Notes: generated by a model not told the origin, from the sequence alone. 64,000 bases of DNA from Xylanimonas allomyrinae (GCF_004135345.1 NZ_CP035495.1:3720001-3784000), one strand, 5' to 3'; shown: positions 51,123 through 61,241, numbered from the stretch's first letter. Made by a program: numbers and translations.

Positions 51123-52321
51123 ACATCGCGGCACACGAGGCCGAGCGACTCGCGGAGGCGGCCGGCAGTCGATACGACCGTGTGGTGCGACTGGTCCAGG
51201 CGATCTTCGGCGCCCCGATCGTCGCCCTCAACCTGCTCGGCCCGCACGAGCAGTTCACCGTCGCGGCGATCGGGCCGTACCAGCGGCGGCTCCCGCTCGA
51301 CGCGTCGATCTGCGCCACCACCGTGCTCCACGACGACGTCGTCGAGATCCCCGACCTGCGCGCCGACGAGAGGTTCCGCGACTTCCCGATGGTCGTTGCG
51401 CCGCCCCGGGTGCGCTTCTACGCCGGGGTTCCGCTGCGCGGCGCGGGCGGGCGCAAGGTGGGGGCGCTGTGCATGCTCGACCTGGTGCCGCGCGAGCTGG
51501 GCCCGATGCAGCGCGAGATGCTCGCGGACCTGGGCTCGATGGTCGAGCGCGAGCTCATGGTGCAGGACGAGATGTTGCGCGTCGGTGAGGTGCAGCGGCT
51601 GCTCCTGCCGACCGGCCCACCCGCGATGCCCGGGGTCGAGGTCGCCGGGCGCGTGCAGTCGGCACGCGAGGCCGGTGGCGACTTCTTCGACTGGCAGGTC
51701 GTGGGCGGCCCCGGTGGGTCGCAGCAGCTCCAGGTGGTGCTCGGCGACGTCATGGGGAAGGGCCTGGCGGCCTCGCTCATCGCCGCCGAGATGCGCGCGG
51801 TGCTCGGCACGCACTCGCGGTACGTCGCACTCGACGAGGCCGTGCGCCGCACGAGCGAGGCGACGTTGCAGAACCTGGAGAGCAACGGCCGGTTCGTCAC
51901 GCTGTGGGGCGGGCGGCTCGACCCCGCCGACGGTACGCTCCGCTACGTCGACGCCGGTCACGGGCTCGCCGCGCTGGCCTCTCCGCGCGGGGTGCGGCGT
52001 CTCGTCCAGCGGTCGATGCCGCTCGGGATGCCGGTGCCGGTCACCTGGGCGCAGACGACGGCGGTCATGGCGCCCGACGAGACGCTGGTCGTCGTCAGCG
52101 ACGGCGTGCTGGACGTCTTCGGGGACCTGGGCATCGCGCTCGACGCGGTGCGTGACCTGATCGTCACCGGCAGGACGTGCGCCGACGTCGTCGACAGGAT
52201 CGTCGAGCAGGCCGCGGGGCGTGGTGCCACGGACGACGTCGCTGCCGTCGTCGTCCGGCGTGCGAGTGGTGAGCAGGATGCGTGGCGGAGCGAGGACCGA
52301 CGAGAGGGGCGAGCTGGCTGA
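51119..52321 (+). CDS. GAF-domain PP2C-type phosphatase (SpoIIE/RsbU-like)
   Basis: 400 aa. N-terminal GAF sensor (about 15-150: LVQAIFGAPIVALNLLG, LDASICATTVLHDDVVEIPDLRAD, FYAGVPLRGAGGRKVGALCMLD). C-terminal phosphatase (about 160-385) with the metal-binding Asp in AREAGGDFFDW, GDVMGKGLAASL, VVSDGVLDVFG and GATDDVAAVVV. Likely dephosphorylates the STAS protein encoded next. Stop/start overlap of one base with it. Confidence 0.9.
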   Translation: MNIAAHEAERLAEAAGSRYDRVVRLVQAIFGAPIVALNLLGPHEQFTVAAIGPYQRRLPLDASICATTVLHDDVVEIPDLRADERFRDFPMVVAPPRVRFYAGVPLRGAGGRKVGALCMLDLVPRELGPMQREMLADLGSMVERELMVQDEMLRVGEVQRLLLPTGPPAMPGVEVAGRVQSAREAGGDFFDWQVVGGPGGSQQLQVVLGDVMGKGLAASLIAAEMRAVLGTHSRYVALDEAVRRTSEATLQNLESNGRFVTLWGGRLDPADGTLRYVDAGHGLAALASPRGVRRLVQRSMPLGMPVPVTWAQTTAVMAPDETLVVVSDGVLDVFGDLGIALDAVRDLIVTGRTCADVVDRIVEQAAGRGATDDVAAVVVRRASGEQDAWRSEDRREGRAG

Positions 52322-52653
52322 TGGAGTTCGGGGAGCAGGACGCAGGAACCTACATGACGCTGGCGCCGGAAGGGCGGCTCAACCTCATCTCGGCGCCACC
52401 GCTCAAGGCGCGCGTCGACGACCTCGTGCGGGAGGGGCGCACCCGGGTCGTGGTCGACCTGGGGGCTGTCGACCACATCGACTCCTCGGGCCTGGGTGCG
52501 CTGGTCGGCGGGCTGAAGGCGGCACGGCAGGCCGGCGGGGACCTGCGGATCGCGCGCGCAGGCGAGCAGGTCCGGGCGGTGCTCAAACTGACAAACCTGG
52601 ACCGGATCCTCGTGCCGTACCGCACGGTGGAGGAGGCCGGCCATGACTGGTGA
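52321..52653 (+). CDS. STAS-domain anti-sigma-factor antagonist
   Basis: 110 aa, RsbV/SpoIIAA-like. GRLNLISAPPLKARVDDL and the phosphorylation segment VDHIDSSGLGALVGGL (Ser near 57-58) are diagnostic. Target of the upstream phosphatase and of the HATPase encoded next, with which it overlaps by 11 bp. ATG 52321. Confidence 0.9.
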   Translation: MEFGEQDAGTYMTLAPEGRLNLISAPPLKARVDDLVREGRTRVVVDLGAVDHIDSSGLGALVGGLKAARQAGGDLRIARAGEQVRAVLKLTNLDRILVPYRTVEEAGHDW

Positions 52654-53077
52654 CGCTGTCGAGCGCAGCGACTACGTGCTTGAAGGGTTCGCCGTGCCGG
52701 CGGAGATCGACCATGTCCACGCCCTGCTGGAGCGCGTCGGCGCGGAGCACCCGGAGCTCGACTCGACCGACCTCATGATGTTCGAGACCGCGGTGGTCGA
52801 GATCGCGACCAACGTCGTCGAGCACGGACGGCCACCCGGTGAGGTGCGCTGGCGGCTGACCCTGACCGTCCGCCCCGACGAGATCGAAGGCGAGCTGCTC
52901 GACTCTGGCCAGGAGTTCAGCCCCGACCTCGACACGCCCATGCCCCACACGCTGGCCGAGGGTGGCCGAGGCCTTCCCCTGGCGAGCGCGCTCCTGCACC
53001 GCATCGAGCTCGCGCGGATCGACGACGCCAACCACTGGCGCATGGTGCGGCACCTCACTCCGCCGGCCGGCGCGTGA
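52643..53077 (+). CDS. RsbW/SpoIIAB-like histidine-kinase-fold anti-sigma factor
   Basis: 144 aa GHKL ATPase. N-box FETAVVEIATNVVEHG with E and N, D in LLDSGQEF, and G-box LAEGGRGLPLASALL. Probably phosphorylates the STAS protein and sequesters an unidentified target (sigma factor or other partner). No sigma factor gene lies in the window. Its 3' end overlaps the convergent minus-strand gene by 23 bp. Confidence 0.88.
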   Translation: MTGDAVERSDYVLEGFAVPAEIDHVHALLERVGAEHPELDSTDLMMFETAVVEIATNVVEHGRPPGEVRWRLTLTVRPDEIEGELLDSGQEFSPDLDTPMPHTLAEGGRGLPLASALLHRIELARIDDANHWRMVRHLTPPAGA

Positions 53078-53315
53078 CGGCGCTGGCCCACAGCCACACG
53101 AAGCCCTCGCGGCCGTGGGGGTCGCTGTAGCGCACCTCGACCTGCCGGTCCGTCCACGCGACGGCGAGGCCGTCGGCCTCGAACGCACCCGTCTGCCGTT
53201 GGGTCACCCAGGCGCGCACCGGCAGCGGGTGCTCGGGGCGCGTGACGCGTGCGTTGTCGCGCTGACGGCGGGGTGCCTCCTCAGGGGAGTCGCGCACGGG
53301 GACTCGGTCGACCAT
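53055..53315 (-). CDS. Small protein under LexA-type control, function unknown
   Basis: 86 aa. Arg/Pro-rich N-terminus, then an SH3-like beta pattern: PVRAWVTQRQTGAFEADGLAVAWTDRQVEVRYSDPHGREGFVWLWASAVTRR. No motif recognised. ATG 53315 sits about 7 bp after the -10 TATTCT, so the mRNA may be leaderless; ATG 53333 would lie inside the LexA box. The SOS-type promoter suggests a DNA-damage role. Confidence 0.7.
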   Translation of the reverse strand: MVDRVPVRDSPEEAPRRQRDNARVTRPEHPLPVRAWVTQRQTGAFEADGLAVAWTDRQVEVRYSDPHGREGFVWLWASAVTRRPAE

Positions 53316-53320
53316 CACAC

Positions 53321-53341
53321 CAGAATAGAACATGTGTTCTA
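53321..53341 (-). promoter_or_regulatory. LexA (SOS) box and -10 of the small gene
   Basis: TAGAACATGTGTTCTA (53326-53341) has perfect 7-bp arms and matches GAAC-N4-GTTC, the actinobacterial LexA core. On the minus strand it is followed at once by TATTCT (-10) and, six bases on, the ATG. Confidence 0.8.
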
Positions 53342-53369
53342 GGTATCGGCTTGAGTGAAGTCAACCCGT

Positions 53370-53710
53370 GTCATGTCTCGGGACATCGGTGACGGGTCTG
53401 CATCAGGACATCGGTAACAGTTGATGTGTCAGGACTTCGGTGACACTCCGCGGTTCTTGGGGTGGCCCCTCGGGGTTTGCCGTTGCCGACGCCGCACCCC
53501 CGCCACACGCTTTCAGCCTCACGCTGTCAACTCCAGCTCGCGATCGCCCTGTGGCCCGACGACGCGCCACGGGGCGCGGTGAGCACGGTCTGCGTGGAGC
53601 GCGGCATCTCGCGCAAGTCGTTCGACGAGCTGCGTCGGCGTGCCCGGGTCGAGGGGCAGGCCGCGGTTCTCGAGTCGCGTTCGCGGCGATCGCGAGGATC
53701 GCGCTGAGGC
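53370..53710 (+). mobile_element. IS481/IS3-like element remnant
   Basis: Three imperfect direct repeats, GGACATCGGTGAC (53381), GGACATCGGTAAC (53406) and GGACTTCGGTGAC (53432), mark an IS end. They are followed by a short transposase HTH fragment. No integrase core or right end is visible. Confidence 0.6.
53527..53707 (+). pseudogene. Transposase HTH fragment
   Basis: About 60 residues with VSTVCVERGISRKSFDELRRRARVEGQAAVLESRSRR, the N-terminal helix-turn-helix of IS481-type integrases; ends at a stop before any DDE domain. Codons are otherwise host-like. Non-functional remnant. Confidence 0.65.
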
Positions 53711-53757
53711 GCGACGAGAGACGGAGCCCGACACGCCGAAACCTGACCATTCCCTCA

Positions 53758-53776
53758 GTGTATACACCGGGTGTAT
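53758..53776. promoter_or_regulatory. PadR-type operator
   Basis: GTGTATACAC (53758-53767) overlaps ATACACC-G-GGTGTAT (53762-53776), two nested palindromes directly before the PadR gene, as expected for autorepression. Confidence 0.65.
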
Positions 53777-53786
53777 GGTCGCAGTC

Positions 53787-54332
53787 ATGACGGTTCCCAT
53801 GGCTCTCCTGGCCCTCCTCGACGAGGGGCCCACACACGGGTTCGACCTCAAGCGTCGCTATGACGCGCTGCTCGGGCATGAGCGTGAGCTCAAGTACGGG
53901 CAGGTCTACTCGACCCTCCAGCGCCTCGAGCGCGACGGCCTCGCCGACGGCGTCGGACTTGAGGCGGGTGGGGGCGGTGACCGAAAGGTCTACGCGATCA
54001 CCGCTCACGGCATCACCGAGCTCGACCAGTGGCTCGCCACGCCAGAGCCCGCGACCGGTCGCCCGGCAGAGGTCTTCACGCGCGTCGTGCTCGCCCTCGT
54101 CAGCGGCCGTGACGCCGACCAGGTCCTCGACGCACACCGCCGTGCGTACCTGGACCGCATGCGCGTGCTCACCGCCCGGCGGCACGACGGCGACGTCGTC
54201 GACCGTCTCGCGGGCGACTACGAGATCGCCCACCTGGAGGCCGACCTGCGCTGGATCGAGCTGGCCTCCGTCCGACTGACCACGATCGCTGCGCAGGTCC
54301 GCGCGGCGGGAGCGAAGGGATCGCACCCATGA
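53787..54332 (+). CDS. PadR-family transcription repressor
   Basis: 181 aa. Winged helix (MALLALLDEGPTHGFDLKRRYDALLG, KYGQVYSTLQRLERDGLADG, DRKVYAITAHGITELDQWL) and a C-terminal helical dimer region of the Vir_act_alpha type. ATG 53787 keeps the operator outside the gene; ATG 53775 is in frame but lies in the palindrome. Overlaps the ABC gene by 4 bp, so it probably represses its own operon and senses an exported compound. Confidence 0.9.
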   Translation: MTVPMALLALLDEGPTHGFDLKRRYDALLGHERELKYGQVYSTLQRLERDGLADGVGLEAGGGGDRKVYAITAHGITELDQWLATPEPATGRPAEVFTRVVLALVSGRDADQVLDAHRRAYLDRMRVLTARRHDGDVVDRLAGDYEIAHLEADLRWIELASVRLTTIAAQVRAAGAKGSHP

Positions 54333-55045
54333 ACGGGATCGTCCTGGAGGGCCGCCGCCTCGGGCATTCCTACGGCCCCACCCGCGTGCTCGACGACGTC
54401 GACGTCACGATCCGCGCTGGGGAGATCGTTGCCGTCATGGGCCCGTCCGGCTCCGGCAAGTCGACGCTGCTGCACCTGCTCGCCGGGCTGCTGAAGCCCG
54501 ACGTCGGTGAGGTCTGGCTCGCGGGCCAGAGGTTCGACACCTTGGGTGAGCGCAAGCGCTCCGAGCGGCGCCTCAAGGAGCTGGGATTCGTGTTCCAGTT
54601 CGGTGACCTGGTGCCGGAACTGACGGTCGAGGAGAACGTCGAGCTGCCGCTCCGGCTGCTGGGCACTCGCCCGGCCCAGGCCCGCGCGCGGGCGCACGAG
54701 ATGCTCGACCGCCTTGGCGTCGTCGAGCATGCCGCGAAGCGGCTGAGCGAGGTCTCGGGCGGGCAGGCGCAGCGCGCCGCCGTCGCTCGCGCACTGGTGC
54801 ACACCCCGCCGGTGATCCTCGCCGACGAGCCCACCGGTTCGCTGGACACCACCACGGGCGAGCTCGTCCTGGAGGCGTTCGTCGACGCCGCGCGGGATCA
54901 GGGCACCGCCGTCGTCCTGGTGACGCACGAGCTGCGCGTTGCGTCCTGGGCGGGCCGCGACATTCTGCTGCGCGACGGCCGTGTGGTCGGCGGTTCCGCG
55001 GCCGGCGACCTGACCGGCGCGTCCGCGGGCTCGGTGTCCGCATGA
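54329..55045 (+). CDS. ABC transporter ATP-binding protein (MacB/LolD type)
   Basis: 238 aa. Walker A GPSGSGKST, signature SEVSGGQAQRAAVARALV, Walker B VILADEPTGSLD, His in VTHELR. LAGLLKPDVGEVWLAGQ and FVFQFGDLVPELTVEENVELPL are typical of the family that works with FtsX-like permeases. Overlaps the permease gene by 4 bp; part of a PadR-controlled export or stress-response module. Confidence 0.92.
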   Translation: MNGIVLEGRRLGHSYGPTRVLDDVDVTIRAGEIVAVMGPSGSGKSTLLHLLAGLLKPDVGEVWLAGQRFDTLGERKRSERRLKELGFVFQFGDLVPELTVEENVELPLRLLGTRPAQARARAHEMLDRLGVVEHAAKRLSEVSGGQAQRAAVARALVHTPPVILADEPTGSLDTTTGELVLEAFVDAARDQGTAVVLVTHELRVASWAGRDILLRDGRVVGGSAAGDLTGASAGSVSA

Positions 55046-56961
55046 GCGCGCTCGTCACGCTCGGCCTGCGCCTGGCCCGGGCGGGTAGCCCGCTGCGCGC
55101 CTGGTCGATCGCTGCCGGGAACGCGATCGGCGTCGTGCTGCTGCTCCTCGCCGGCTCGCTGCCGCAGGCGATGTATCCCGATCCGATCGAGCGCGGCGAC
55201 CAGCGTGTCGCTCTGCTGACGATCGCGCTGTTCCTGCTGGTGCCCGCCGCGGTGCTGCTGGTGATGGTCGGGCGACTCTCGTCCGGGGTGCGTGACCGGC
55301 GCCTGGCCTCACTGCGCATGATCGGCGTGCCGCCGCACCACACACGTGTGGTGGCCGCGGTGGAGAACGGAGTGCTCGCGCTCGTCGGCGCGGTCGCGGG
55401 AGCGGTCCTGTTCCTGGTGGTGCTTCAGCCCACCAGTGCGCTGTTCGTGCGCGACACGACCGTGCTGGGCGAGCGTCTCGACGGCGCCCCGGCCCTGGTC
55501 GTCGCCGCGGTCCTCCTGGTGGTTGCCGTGTCGATCGGCGCGGGAACGGCCTCGACGTGGGACCGCGCGCTGCCCGGCACTGCGCCGCGCTCCGAGGCGC
55601 GAACCACAAACCCGCGTGCGTGGCGGCTGATCGTGCTGGGCGCCGGGCTGAGCGCGCTTGCCTGGCTCGCCGGCGCCGATATGGGAACGGCGAACCCCGA
55701 CCTTGTGACGGTCGCGATGCTGGGCGGCGCGACCGCGACCGGCGTCGGGATCGCGCTCGTCACGCCGCTCGTGTCGTCCTGCGTCGCGCGGCTGCTCGTC
55801 CGGTCCGACGGCGTCACCTCTCGCCTGGCCGGCCGCGCGATGCAGGCCGACTCGGGAAGTGCGTCCCGGGTCGTCGCAGGGCTCGGCGTGGCCGTGTTCC
55901 TCTCGACGGGTGCTCTCGGCGTGCTCGGCGCGTTCGAGGCCGCACCGCAGAACGCGGACGCGATCCGCACGTTCGGTTCCGGCCCGCAGAAGGTGCGCAT
56001 CATGGCCCCCGCCGATGGCGTCGCCTGGGAGCCGAACGACCTCGACTCGCTTCTTGCGGTGCCCGGCGTTCGCGGACTCGAACCGATCTCGCTCCAGGCT
56101 GGCCCCAAAGGTTGCCCTGAAGACGGGACCTGCCTGGAGGTGCTGGTCGGGACCTGTGCGCAGCTCAAGCTCTCGTTTGCGATGACCGGCTGCGACGACA
56201 CCCGCGCCTCGGTGATCAGCACGGTCGATGCCGACGGCGCCACCCACCCCACCGGCTTCCTTCCGGAGCCGCCGCCCGCGGTCGGCGACACCATCTCGCT
56301 CGTCGACGACGACGGAACCGTTGCGCAGTACGTGACCCTCGACGGCCCCACCGTCATCCAGGATCTGCCCCGCCAGCAGGAGGAGTGGGCCTGGCCCAGC
56401 GACGCGGTCGCCTTCGTCCCCGTCGCGCTGCTCGGCGACTGGTACGCCGGACAATCGTTCCCTGTCGTCGTCGCCGACGGCGGGAGCGCGATGGTCCGGC
56501 AGCTTGAAACCTGGGCAGACGAGCACGGCTACTTCGCTTGGCAGCCCGCCGAGAGGGAGTGGGCCAAGGTCCAGGCGTTCCGTACCGCGGTCTGGTCGCT
56601 GTGCGGGGTCGCGATCACGGTCGCCCTCATCGTGCTCGCTCTCGGCGCCGCCGACCGGGCGACCGAGCGCCGCCGGTCGGTCGCTCGTCAGGTCATGGTC
56701 GGCGTACCGCCACGTGTACTCCAGCGCAGCCAGCTCCTCCAGACGCTCGTCCCGGTCGCCGTCGCCGTCCTGCTCGCTCTCGGCGCCGGCATCGTCGGCG
56801 TCAGCGGCTACACCAACATGGCGGAGCAGGCCTCGACGCTGGACAGCGGCGCGTGGCTCGGCCTCGTCCTCATCGCCGGCGTCGGCGGACTCCTCGCGGC
56901 GGCGAGCACCGTGCCGCTGGTGCGCACGCGACTGACCCCAGAACTGCTGCGACGGGAGTGA
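55042..56961 (+). CDS. FtsX-like ABC permease
   Basis: 639 aa. N-terminal membrane block (segments near 25, 60, 110, 155, 200, 225), a large extracytoplasmic part (~300-500) with four Cys (KGCPEDGTCLEVLVGTC, MTGCDD), and C-terminal segments with RRSVARQVMVGVPPRVL coupling region. Works with the preceding ATPase; type-VII (MacB-fold) mechanotransmission or antimicrobial/lipid export is inferred. ATG 55042. The final 100 bp to metG hold nothing clear. Confidence 0.88.
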   Translation: MSALVTLGLRLARAGSPLRAWSIAAGNAIGVVLLLLAGSLPQAMYPDPIERGDQRVALLTIALFLLVPAAVLLVMVGRLSSGVRDRRLASLRMIGVPPHHTRVVAAVENGVLALVGAVAGAVLFLVVLQPTSALFVRDTTVLGERLDGAPALVVAAVLLVVAVSIGAGTASTWDRALPGTAPRSEARTTNPRAWRLIVLGAGLSALAWLAGADMGTANPDLVTVAMLGGATATGVGIALVTPLVSSCVARLLVRSDGVTSRLAGRAMQADSGSASRVVAGLGVAVFLSTGALGVLGAFEAAPQNADAIRTFGSGPQKVRIMAPADGVAWEPNDLDSLLAVPGVRGLEPISLQAGPKGCPEDGTCLEVLVGTCAQLKLSFAMTGCDDTRASVISTVDADGATHPTGFLPEPPPAVGDTISLVDDDGTVAQYVTLDGPTVIQDLPRQQEEWAWPSDAVAFVPVALLGDWYAGQSFPVVVADGGSAMVRQLETWADEHGYFAWQPAEREWAKVQAFRTAVWSLCGVAITVALIVLALGAADRATERRRSVARQVMVGVPPRVLQRSQLLQTLVPVAVAVLLALGAGIVGVSGYTNMAEQASTLDSGAWLGLVLIAGVGGLLAAASTVPLVRTRLTPELLRRE

Positions 56962-57065
56962 GGTCGCGTCACGGGACTCGTGCGACGGTATCGCCACGTG
57001 ACGATGTGGACGGCGCAGCGCGTGCTCCAGGCCGGACCGGCCGAGCGGTCAGGCCCGCGCCACGG

Positions 57066-58852
57066 TCACGCCCGTGCCCGGAGGCGTTCGATCTCCTCCT
57101 CGACGATCGAGTCGTCCAGCTTGGTGAAGACGGGCGACGGTTTGCCGATCGGCGTGCCGGGGACGACGGGCCGTGACCCCACGCAGGGACGTCGCGGTAG
57201 TCGCCCGTGATCACCGGGTAGGTGCGTGCGGCGTCGTCGAGGTCGGTGACCTCGTCGATGCGTGGCTGCGGTGCGATGGTCCCGGTGCCGCCGAGCGTCT
57301 CGTGGATCGTCTGGGCGCTGTGCGGCAGGAACGGCGACAGGAGCGTGTTGCAGTCGCTGACGGCCTGCGTCACGGTGTGCAGCACGGTGGCCAGCCGGTC
57401 CGGGTCGGTCTTGAGCTTCCACGGCTGCGTCTCGGACACGTAGCGGTTGACGTCGCCGACCACGCGCATCGCCTCGGCGATCGCGGCGCGCTGCCGGTTC
57501 GCGCCGATGCTCGCACCCACCGTCTCGAACGCCACCGACGTCGTCGCGAGCACGGCGCGGTCCACGTCGAGCAGGGCGCCGGGCGCCGGGATCTGCCCGG
57601 TGTTCTTGTGGACCATCGACGCGGTGCGGTTGACGAGGTTGCCCCACCCGGCGACGAGCTCGTCGTTGGTGCGGCGCAGGAAGCTCTCCCAGGTGAAGTC
57701 GACGTCCTGGTTCTCCGGCCCGGCCGCCGCCACGTAGTAGCGGAACGCGTCGGGCTGGTAGCGGGCGAGCATGTCGCGCACGTAGATGACCACCCCGCGT
57801 GAGGAGCTGAACTTCTGCCCCTCGACGTTGAGGTACTCGCTGCTGACGACGTCGGTCGGCAGCTGGAGCGTGCCGTAGGGGCCCGGCTGCCCGCCTCGTG
57901 ACCCGCGGCCGTCGTATCCGAGCAGCTCGGCCGGCCAGATCTGGGAGTGGAACGTGATGTTGTCCTTGCCCATGAAGTAGTACGAGCGGGCGTTCTCGTC
58001 CGTCCACCAGGCCCGCCACGCGTCCGGGTCGCCCGTGCGGCGCGCCCACTCGATCGACGCCGAGAGGTAGCCGATGACGGCGTCGAACCACACGTACAGG
58101 CGCTTGGCGGGGTTGTCCTCCCACCCGGGCAGCGGAACCGGGATGCCCCAGTCGATGTCGCGCGTCATGGCGCGCGGGCGGACGTCGTCGAGCAGGTTGA
58201 GGCTGAACTTCAGCACGTTGGGGCGCCAGCCCTGCCGGCCTCGCAGCCAGCCGCCGAGCGCGTCGACCAGCGCGGGCAGGTCGAGGAAGAAGTGGTTCGA
58301 CTCGACGAACCGAGGGGTCTCTCCGTTGATGCGGCTCTTGGGGTGGACGAGGTCGATCGGGTCGAGCTGGTTGCCGCAGTTGTCGCACTGGTCGCCGCGC
58401 GCCCCGTCGTACCCGCAGATCGGGCAGGTGCCCTCGATGAACCGGTCCGGAAGGGTGCGGCCCGTCGAGGGGGAGACGGCTCCCTGGGTCGTCTTCTCGA
58501 CCATGTAGCCGTTCTTGTGGACCGTGCGGAACATCTCCTGCACGACGGCGTAGTGGTTGCGCGTCGTGGTGCGCGTGAACAGGTCGTAGGTGAGCCCGAG
58601 CGACGTGAGGTCTTCGACGATGACGCGGTTGAAGCGGTCGGCGAGCTGCTGCGGCGTGACGCCCTCCTTCTCGGCCTGCACGAGGATGGGCGTCCCGTGC
58701 TCGTCGGTGCCCGAGACCATCAGGACGTCGTGACCCGCCATCCGCATGTACCGGCTGAACACGTCGGAGGGGACGCCGAAGCCGGCGACATGGCCGATGT
58801 GCCGCGGCCCGTTGGCGTAGGGCCACGCCACGGCCGAGAGGATGTGGGTCAT
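57066..58852 (-). CDS. metG: Methionyl-tRNA synthetase, frame broken near 57178
   Basis: 595 aa when repaired. Charges tRNA-Met. HIGH-type motif [11 protein letters not shown] (about 15), zinc knuckle [20 protein letters not shown] (about 140-160) and KFSSSRG as KMSKS; anticodon domain follows. The frame shifts at the C4 run 57177-57180: after DYRDVPAW the other frame gives [23 protein letters not shown] ... ERLRARA to the stop at 57066. Adding one base restores a normal MetG. ATG at 58852 overlaps the upstream aminotransferase stop by 4 bp, an unusual coupling; whether it is the sole metG is unknown. Confidence 0.9.
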
Positions 58853-60165
58853 GCGCCCGATCGTAGGGGGCAGCGTCCGAACGGGCGCGCATCCAGGATC
58901 TCGGCGAGCTCGTCGAGCAGCAGCTCGGCCTCGCGGGGGCCGAACGGCATCGGCGGGCGCATCTTCAGCACGCTGTCCTCGCGCCCGATCCGGCTGACCA
59001 GCACGTGCCGTGCGCGCAGGGCCTCGACGACGCGCCGCGTGCTCGCGGGGTCGGGGCGCGCCCGCGGGTCGTTCCGCGGGCGGTCGAGGATCTCGACGCC
59101 GAAGAACAGGCCGGTGCCCTTGACCGGCCCCAGCCGTTCGTGCGCCGCGACGAGCCGCTCCAGGCCGCGGCGCACGACGACGCCGGTCGCGCGCGCCCGC
59201 TCGACGAGATCCTCGTCCCGCAGGACGTCGAGCACGGCCAGGCCGGCCGCCGCGGACACCGGGTTGCCGCCGAAGGTGTTGAAGTACATGTTGCGCGGGC
59301 CGAACTCGTCGAGCAGCGCCGCGCTGAGGGCGACGCCGCCGACCGGGTGCCCGTTGCCCATCGGCTTGCCCATCGTGACCAGGTCGGGCACCACGCCGTG
59401 GTTCTGGTACCCCCAGAACGCGGTGCCCGTGCGGCCGAACCCCGACTGCACCTCGTCGCCGACGACGAGGCCGCCGGCCCCCCGGACCAGGGCGGCCAGC
59501 CCGGCGACGTACCCCGCGGGGACGCGGTTGAGGCCTTCGGTCGAGAACAGCGAGTCGAACAGCAGGGCGCTGAGCCCGTGCCCTTCCTGGCGAAGCGAGT
59601 CGATGGCGGCCCGGGCCTCGTCCAGCGCCACGGCGAGCACCGTGGCCTCGTCGTGGCCGCGGTCGGCGCCGTCGAGGTCGGGGACCCGCAGGGTGCGCAC
59701 GTGCGGCCCCAGGCCCTCGCGCGTGCGCAGCCCCGTCGTCGCGGCGGCCAGGGCGCGCGTGTGACCGTGGTAGCTGAAGTCGGAGACGAGCACGCCTTCG
59801 CTCGACGTGTGCTGCGCGGCGATGCGCAGGGCGAGGTCGTTGGACTCCGAGCCGCTGTTGGTGAACACCACGCGGTCGAGCGGGGCGTCGAAGGTCGCCA
59901 GCAGCCGTTCGGCGTAGTCGACGACGCGGTCGTTGAGGTACCGCGTGTGGAGGTTGAGCGTGGCCGCCTGCCGGGCGATCGCCTCGACGACGCGCGGGTG
60001 GGCGTGGCCCACGTGCGGCACGTTGTTGTACGCGTCGAGGTACCGGCCGCCCGCGACGTCCGTGAGCCACACGCCGTCGCCGCCGACCAGCTCCAGCGGT
60101 CGGTCGTAGAACAAGGGGGCGTACGGGCCGAGCGTCCGCTCGCGCCGCTCCCGCAGGCCGGTCAT
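58849..60165 (-). CDS. Class-III PLP aminotransferase-fold enzyme, possible phospho-lyase
   Basis: 438 aa. [26 protein letters not shown] (PLP-phosphate region), and Schiff-base Lys in [16 protein letters not shown] (near 276). [12 protein letters not shown] near 50 is also typical. It belongs to the group that includes ethanolamine-phosphate and 5-phosphohydroxylysine phospho-lyases; adjacency to a kinase gene (4-bp overlap) fits, but a transaminase cannot be excluded. ATG 60165 with GGGAGGGA upstream; overlaps metG at its end. Confidence 0.82.
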   Translation of the reverse strand: MTGLRERRERTLGPYAPLFYDRPLELVGGDGVWLTDVAGGRYLDAYNNVPHVGHAHPRVVEAIARQAATLNLHTRYLNDRVVDYAERLLATFDAPLDRVVFTNSGSESNDLALRIAAQHTSSEGVLVSDFSYHGHTRALAAATTGLRTREGLGPHVRTLRVPDLDGADRGHDEATVLAVALDEARAAIDSLRQEGHGLSALLFDSLFSTEGLNRVPAGYVAGLAALVRGAGGLVVGDEVQSGFGRTGTAFWGYQNHGVVPDLVTMGKPMGNGHPVGGVALSAALLDEFGPRNMYFNTFGGNPVSAAAGLAVLDVLRDEDLVERARATGVVVRRGLERLVAAHERLGPVKGTGLFFGVEILDRPRNDPRARPDPASTRRVVEALRARHVLVSRIGREDSVLKMRPPMPFGPREAELLLDELAEILDARPFGRCPLRSGA

Positions 60166-61241
60166 GCCGCGTCCCTCCCGGCGTCGCCCGCGGCGTGCAG
60201 CGACGGCCACCCCGTCTCGCCCGTCTCGACGAACCGGCGCGCGCCCTCGACGACGAACGGCGCGACGACCTCGTGGTGCCACACGCTCACCGGGTCGTCC
60301 GGGCGTTGCGCCGCCCACCCCAGGTAGCTCAGGGCGCGCGCGAGCAGCAGCGGGTGCCACGCCGCGGCGTCGTCGGCCGTGAGCGCGCGCACGGCGGCAT
60401 ACCCGCCGACGAGCGCGGCGACGCGCTCGGCCGCACCGTCGCCGCGACCGCACCAGAACGCGGGCGTCGCCAGGTCGAACATGAACCAGCCCTCGCCCGA
60501 GTCGTCGAAGTCGAGCGCCACGAGGCCGTCGGGCGTGGCCAGGACGTTCTCGAACGTGAGGTCGGCGTGGATGAGGCCGTACGTCGCGCGGTCCCGCCGC
60601 AGGCCGGCCAGCCGCTCGGCGACGGCGTGCTCGGCGTCGTCCAGGATGTGGCGCTGCTCGTCGTCCAGGGACGCCAGGTCACCGGGGCGGCCCCACAGCG
60701 CGGCCGGGCCGGTCAGGCCCGCCGCGTCCCACGCGGGACGCTCCGACGGCGGGACGCTCGCGGTGCTCGCGACCTGGTGCAGCCGCGCCGCGAGCCGCCC
60801 GAGCCGGTACAGCGCGCCCGGCTCCGGGCCGGCGCCGTGCTCGAACGCCGCGCCGACGTCGCCCACGGGCGCACCGCCGTCGCACCACTCCTGCATCGTC
60901 GCCTGGCGCCGCGTGCCCGCCGCGTCGACGACGACGGCGACGTGCTCGCCGCGCGGCGTCGGCACCGGCGCCGGGACGCGCAGCCCGGCGGCGCGGAACA
61001 CCTCGAGCGCACGGCACTCGGCCCGCAGCTGCGCGTCGTCGCGGTACCCGGGGCGGTGCATGCGCAGCGCCCGGTCGACGCCGGGCGCGCGCACCCGCCA
61101 CACGTGGTTCTCGCGGTGCTTGACGAACGAGAGGTCGGCGTCGGCGGCGATCCCGAACGCGGCGAGCGCCGCGCGCGCCACATCACGCTCGACGTCGGGA
61201 ACGACGCCGTCGTCGGGAACGGTGGGGCAGGACGCGGTCAT
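60162..61241 (-). CDS. APH/choline-kinase-like phosphotransferase
   Basis: 359 aa protein-kinase-like small-molecule kinase. Brenner motif [12 protein letters not shown] with D and N, and Mg-binding [11 protein letters not shown]-terminal [12 protein letters not shown] and RMHRPGYR are nucleotide-binding-loop regions of the homoserine/hydroxylysine-kinase group. ATG 61241 with TGGAG upstream. Its gene directly precedes the class-III enzyme gene and is divergent from an amino-acid permease, suggesting phosphorylation of an amino alcohol. Confidence 0.82.
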   Translation of the reverse strand: MTASCPTVPDDGVVPDVERDVARAALAAFGIAADADLSFVKHRENHVWRVRAPGVDRALRMHRPGYRDDAQLRAECRALEVFRAAGLRVPAPVPTPRGEHVAVVVDAAGTRRQATMQEWCDGGAPVGDVGAAFEHGAGPEPGALYRLGRLAARLHQVASTASVPPSERPAWDAAGLTGPAALWGRPGDLASLDDEQRHILDDAEHAVAERLAGLRRDRATYGLIHADLTFENVLATPDGLVALDFDDSGEGWFMFDLATPAFWCGRGDGAAERVAALVGGYAAVRALTADDAAAWHPLLLARALSYLGWAAQRPDDPVSVWHHEVVAPFVVEGARRFVETGETGWPSLHAAGDAGRDAA

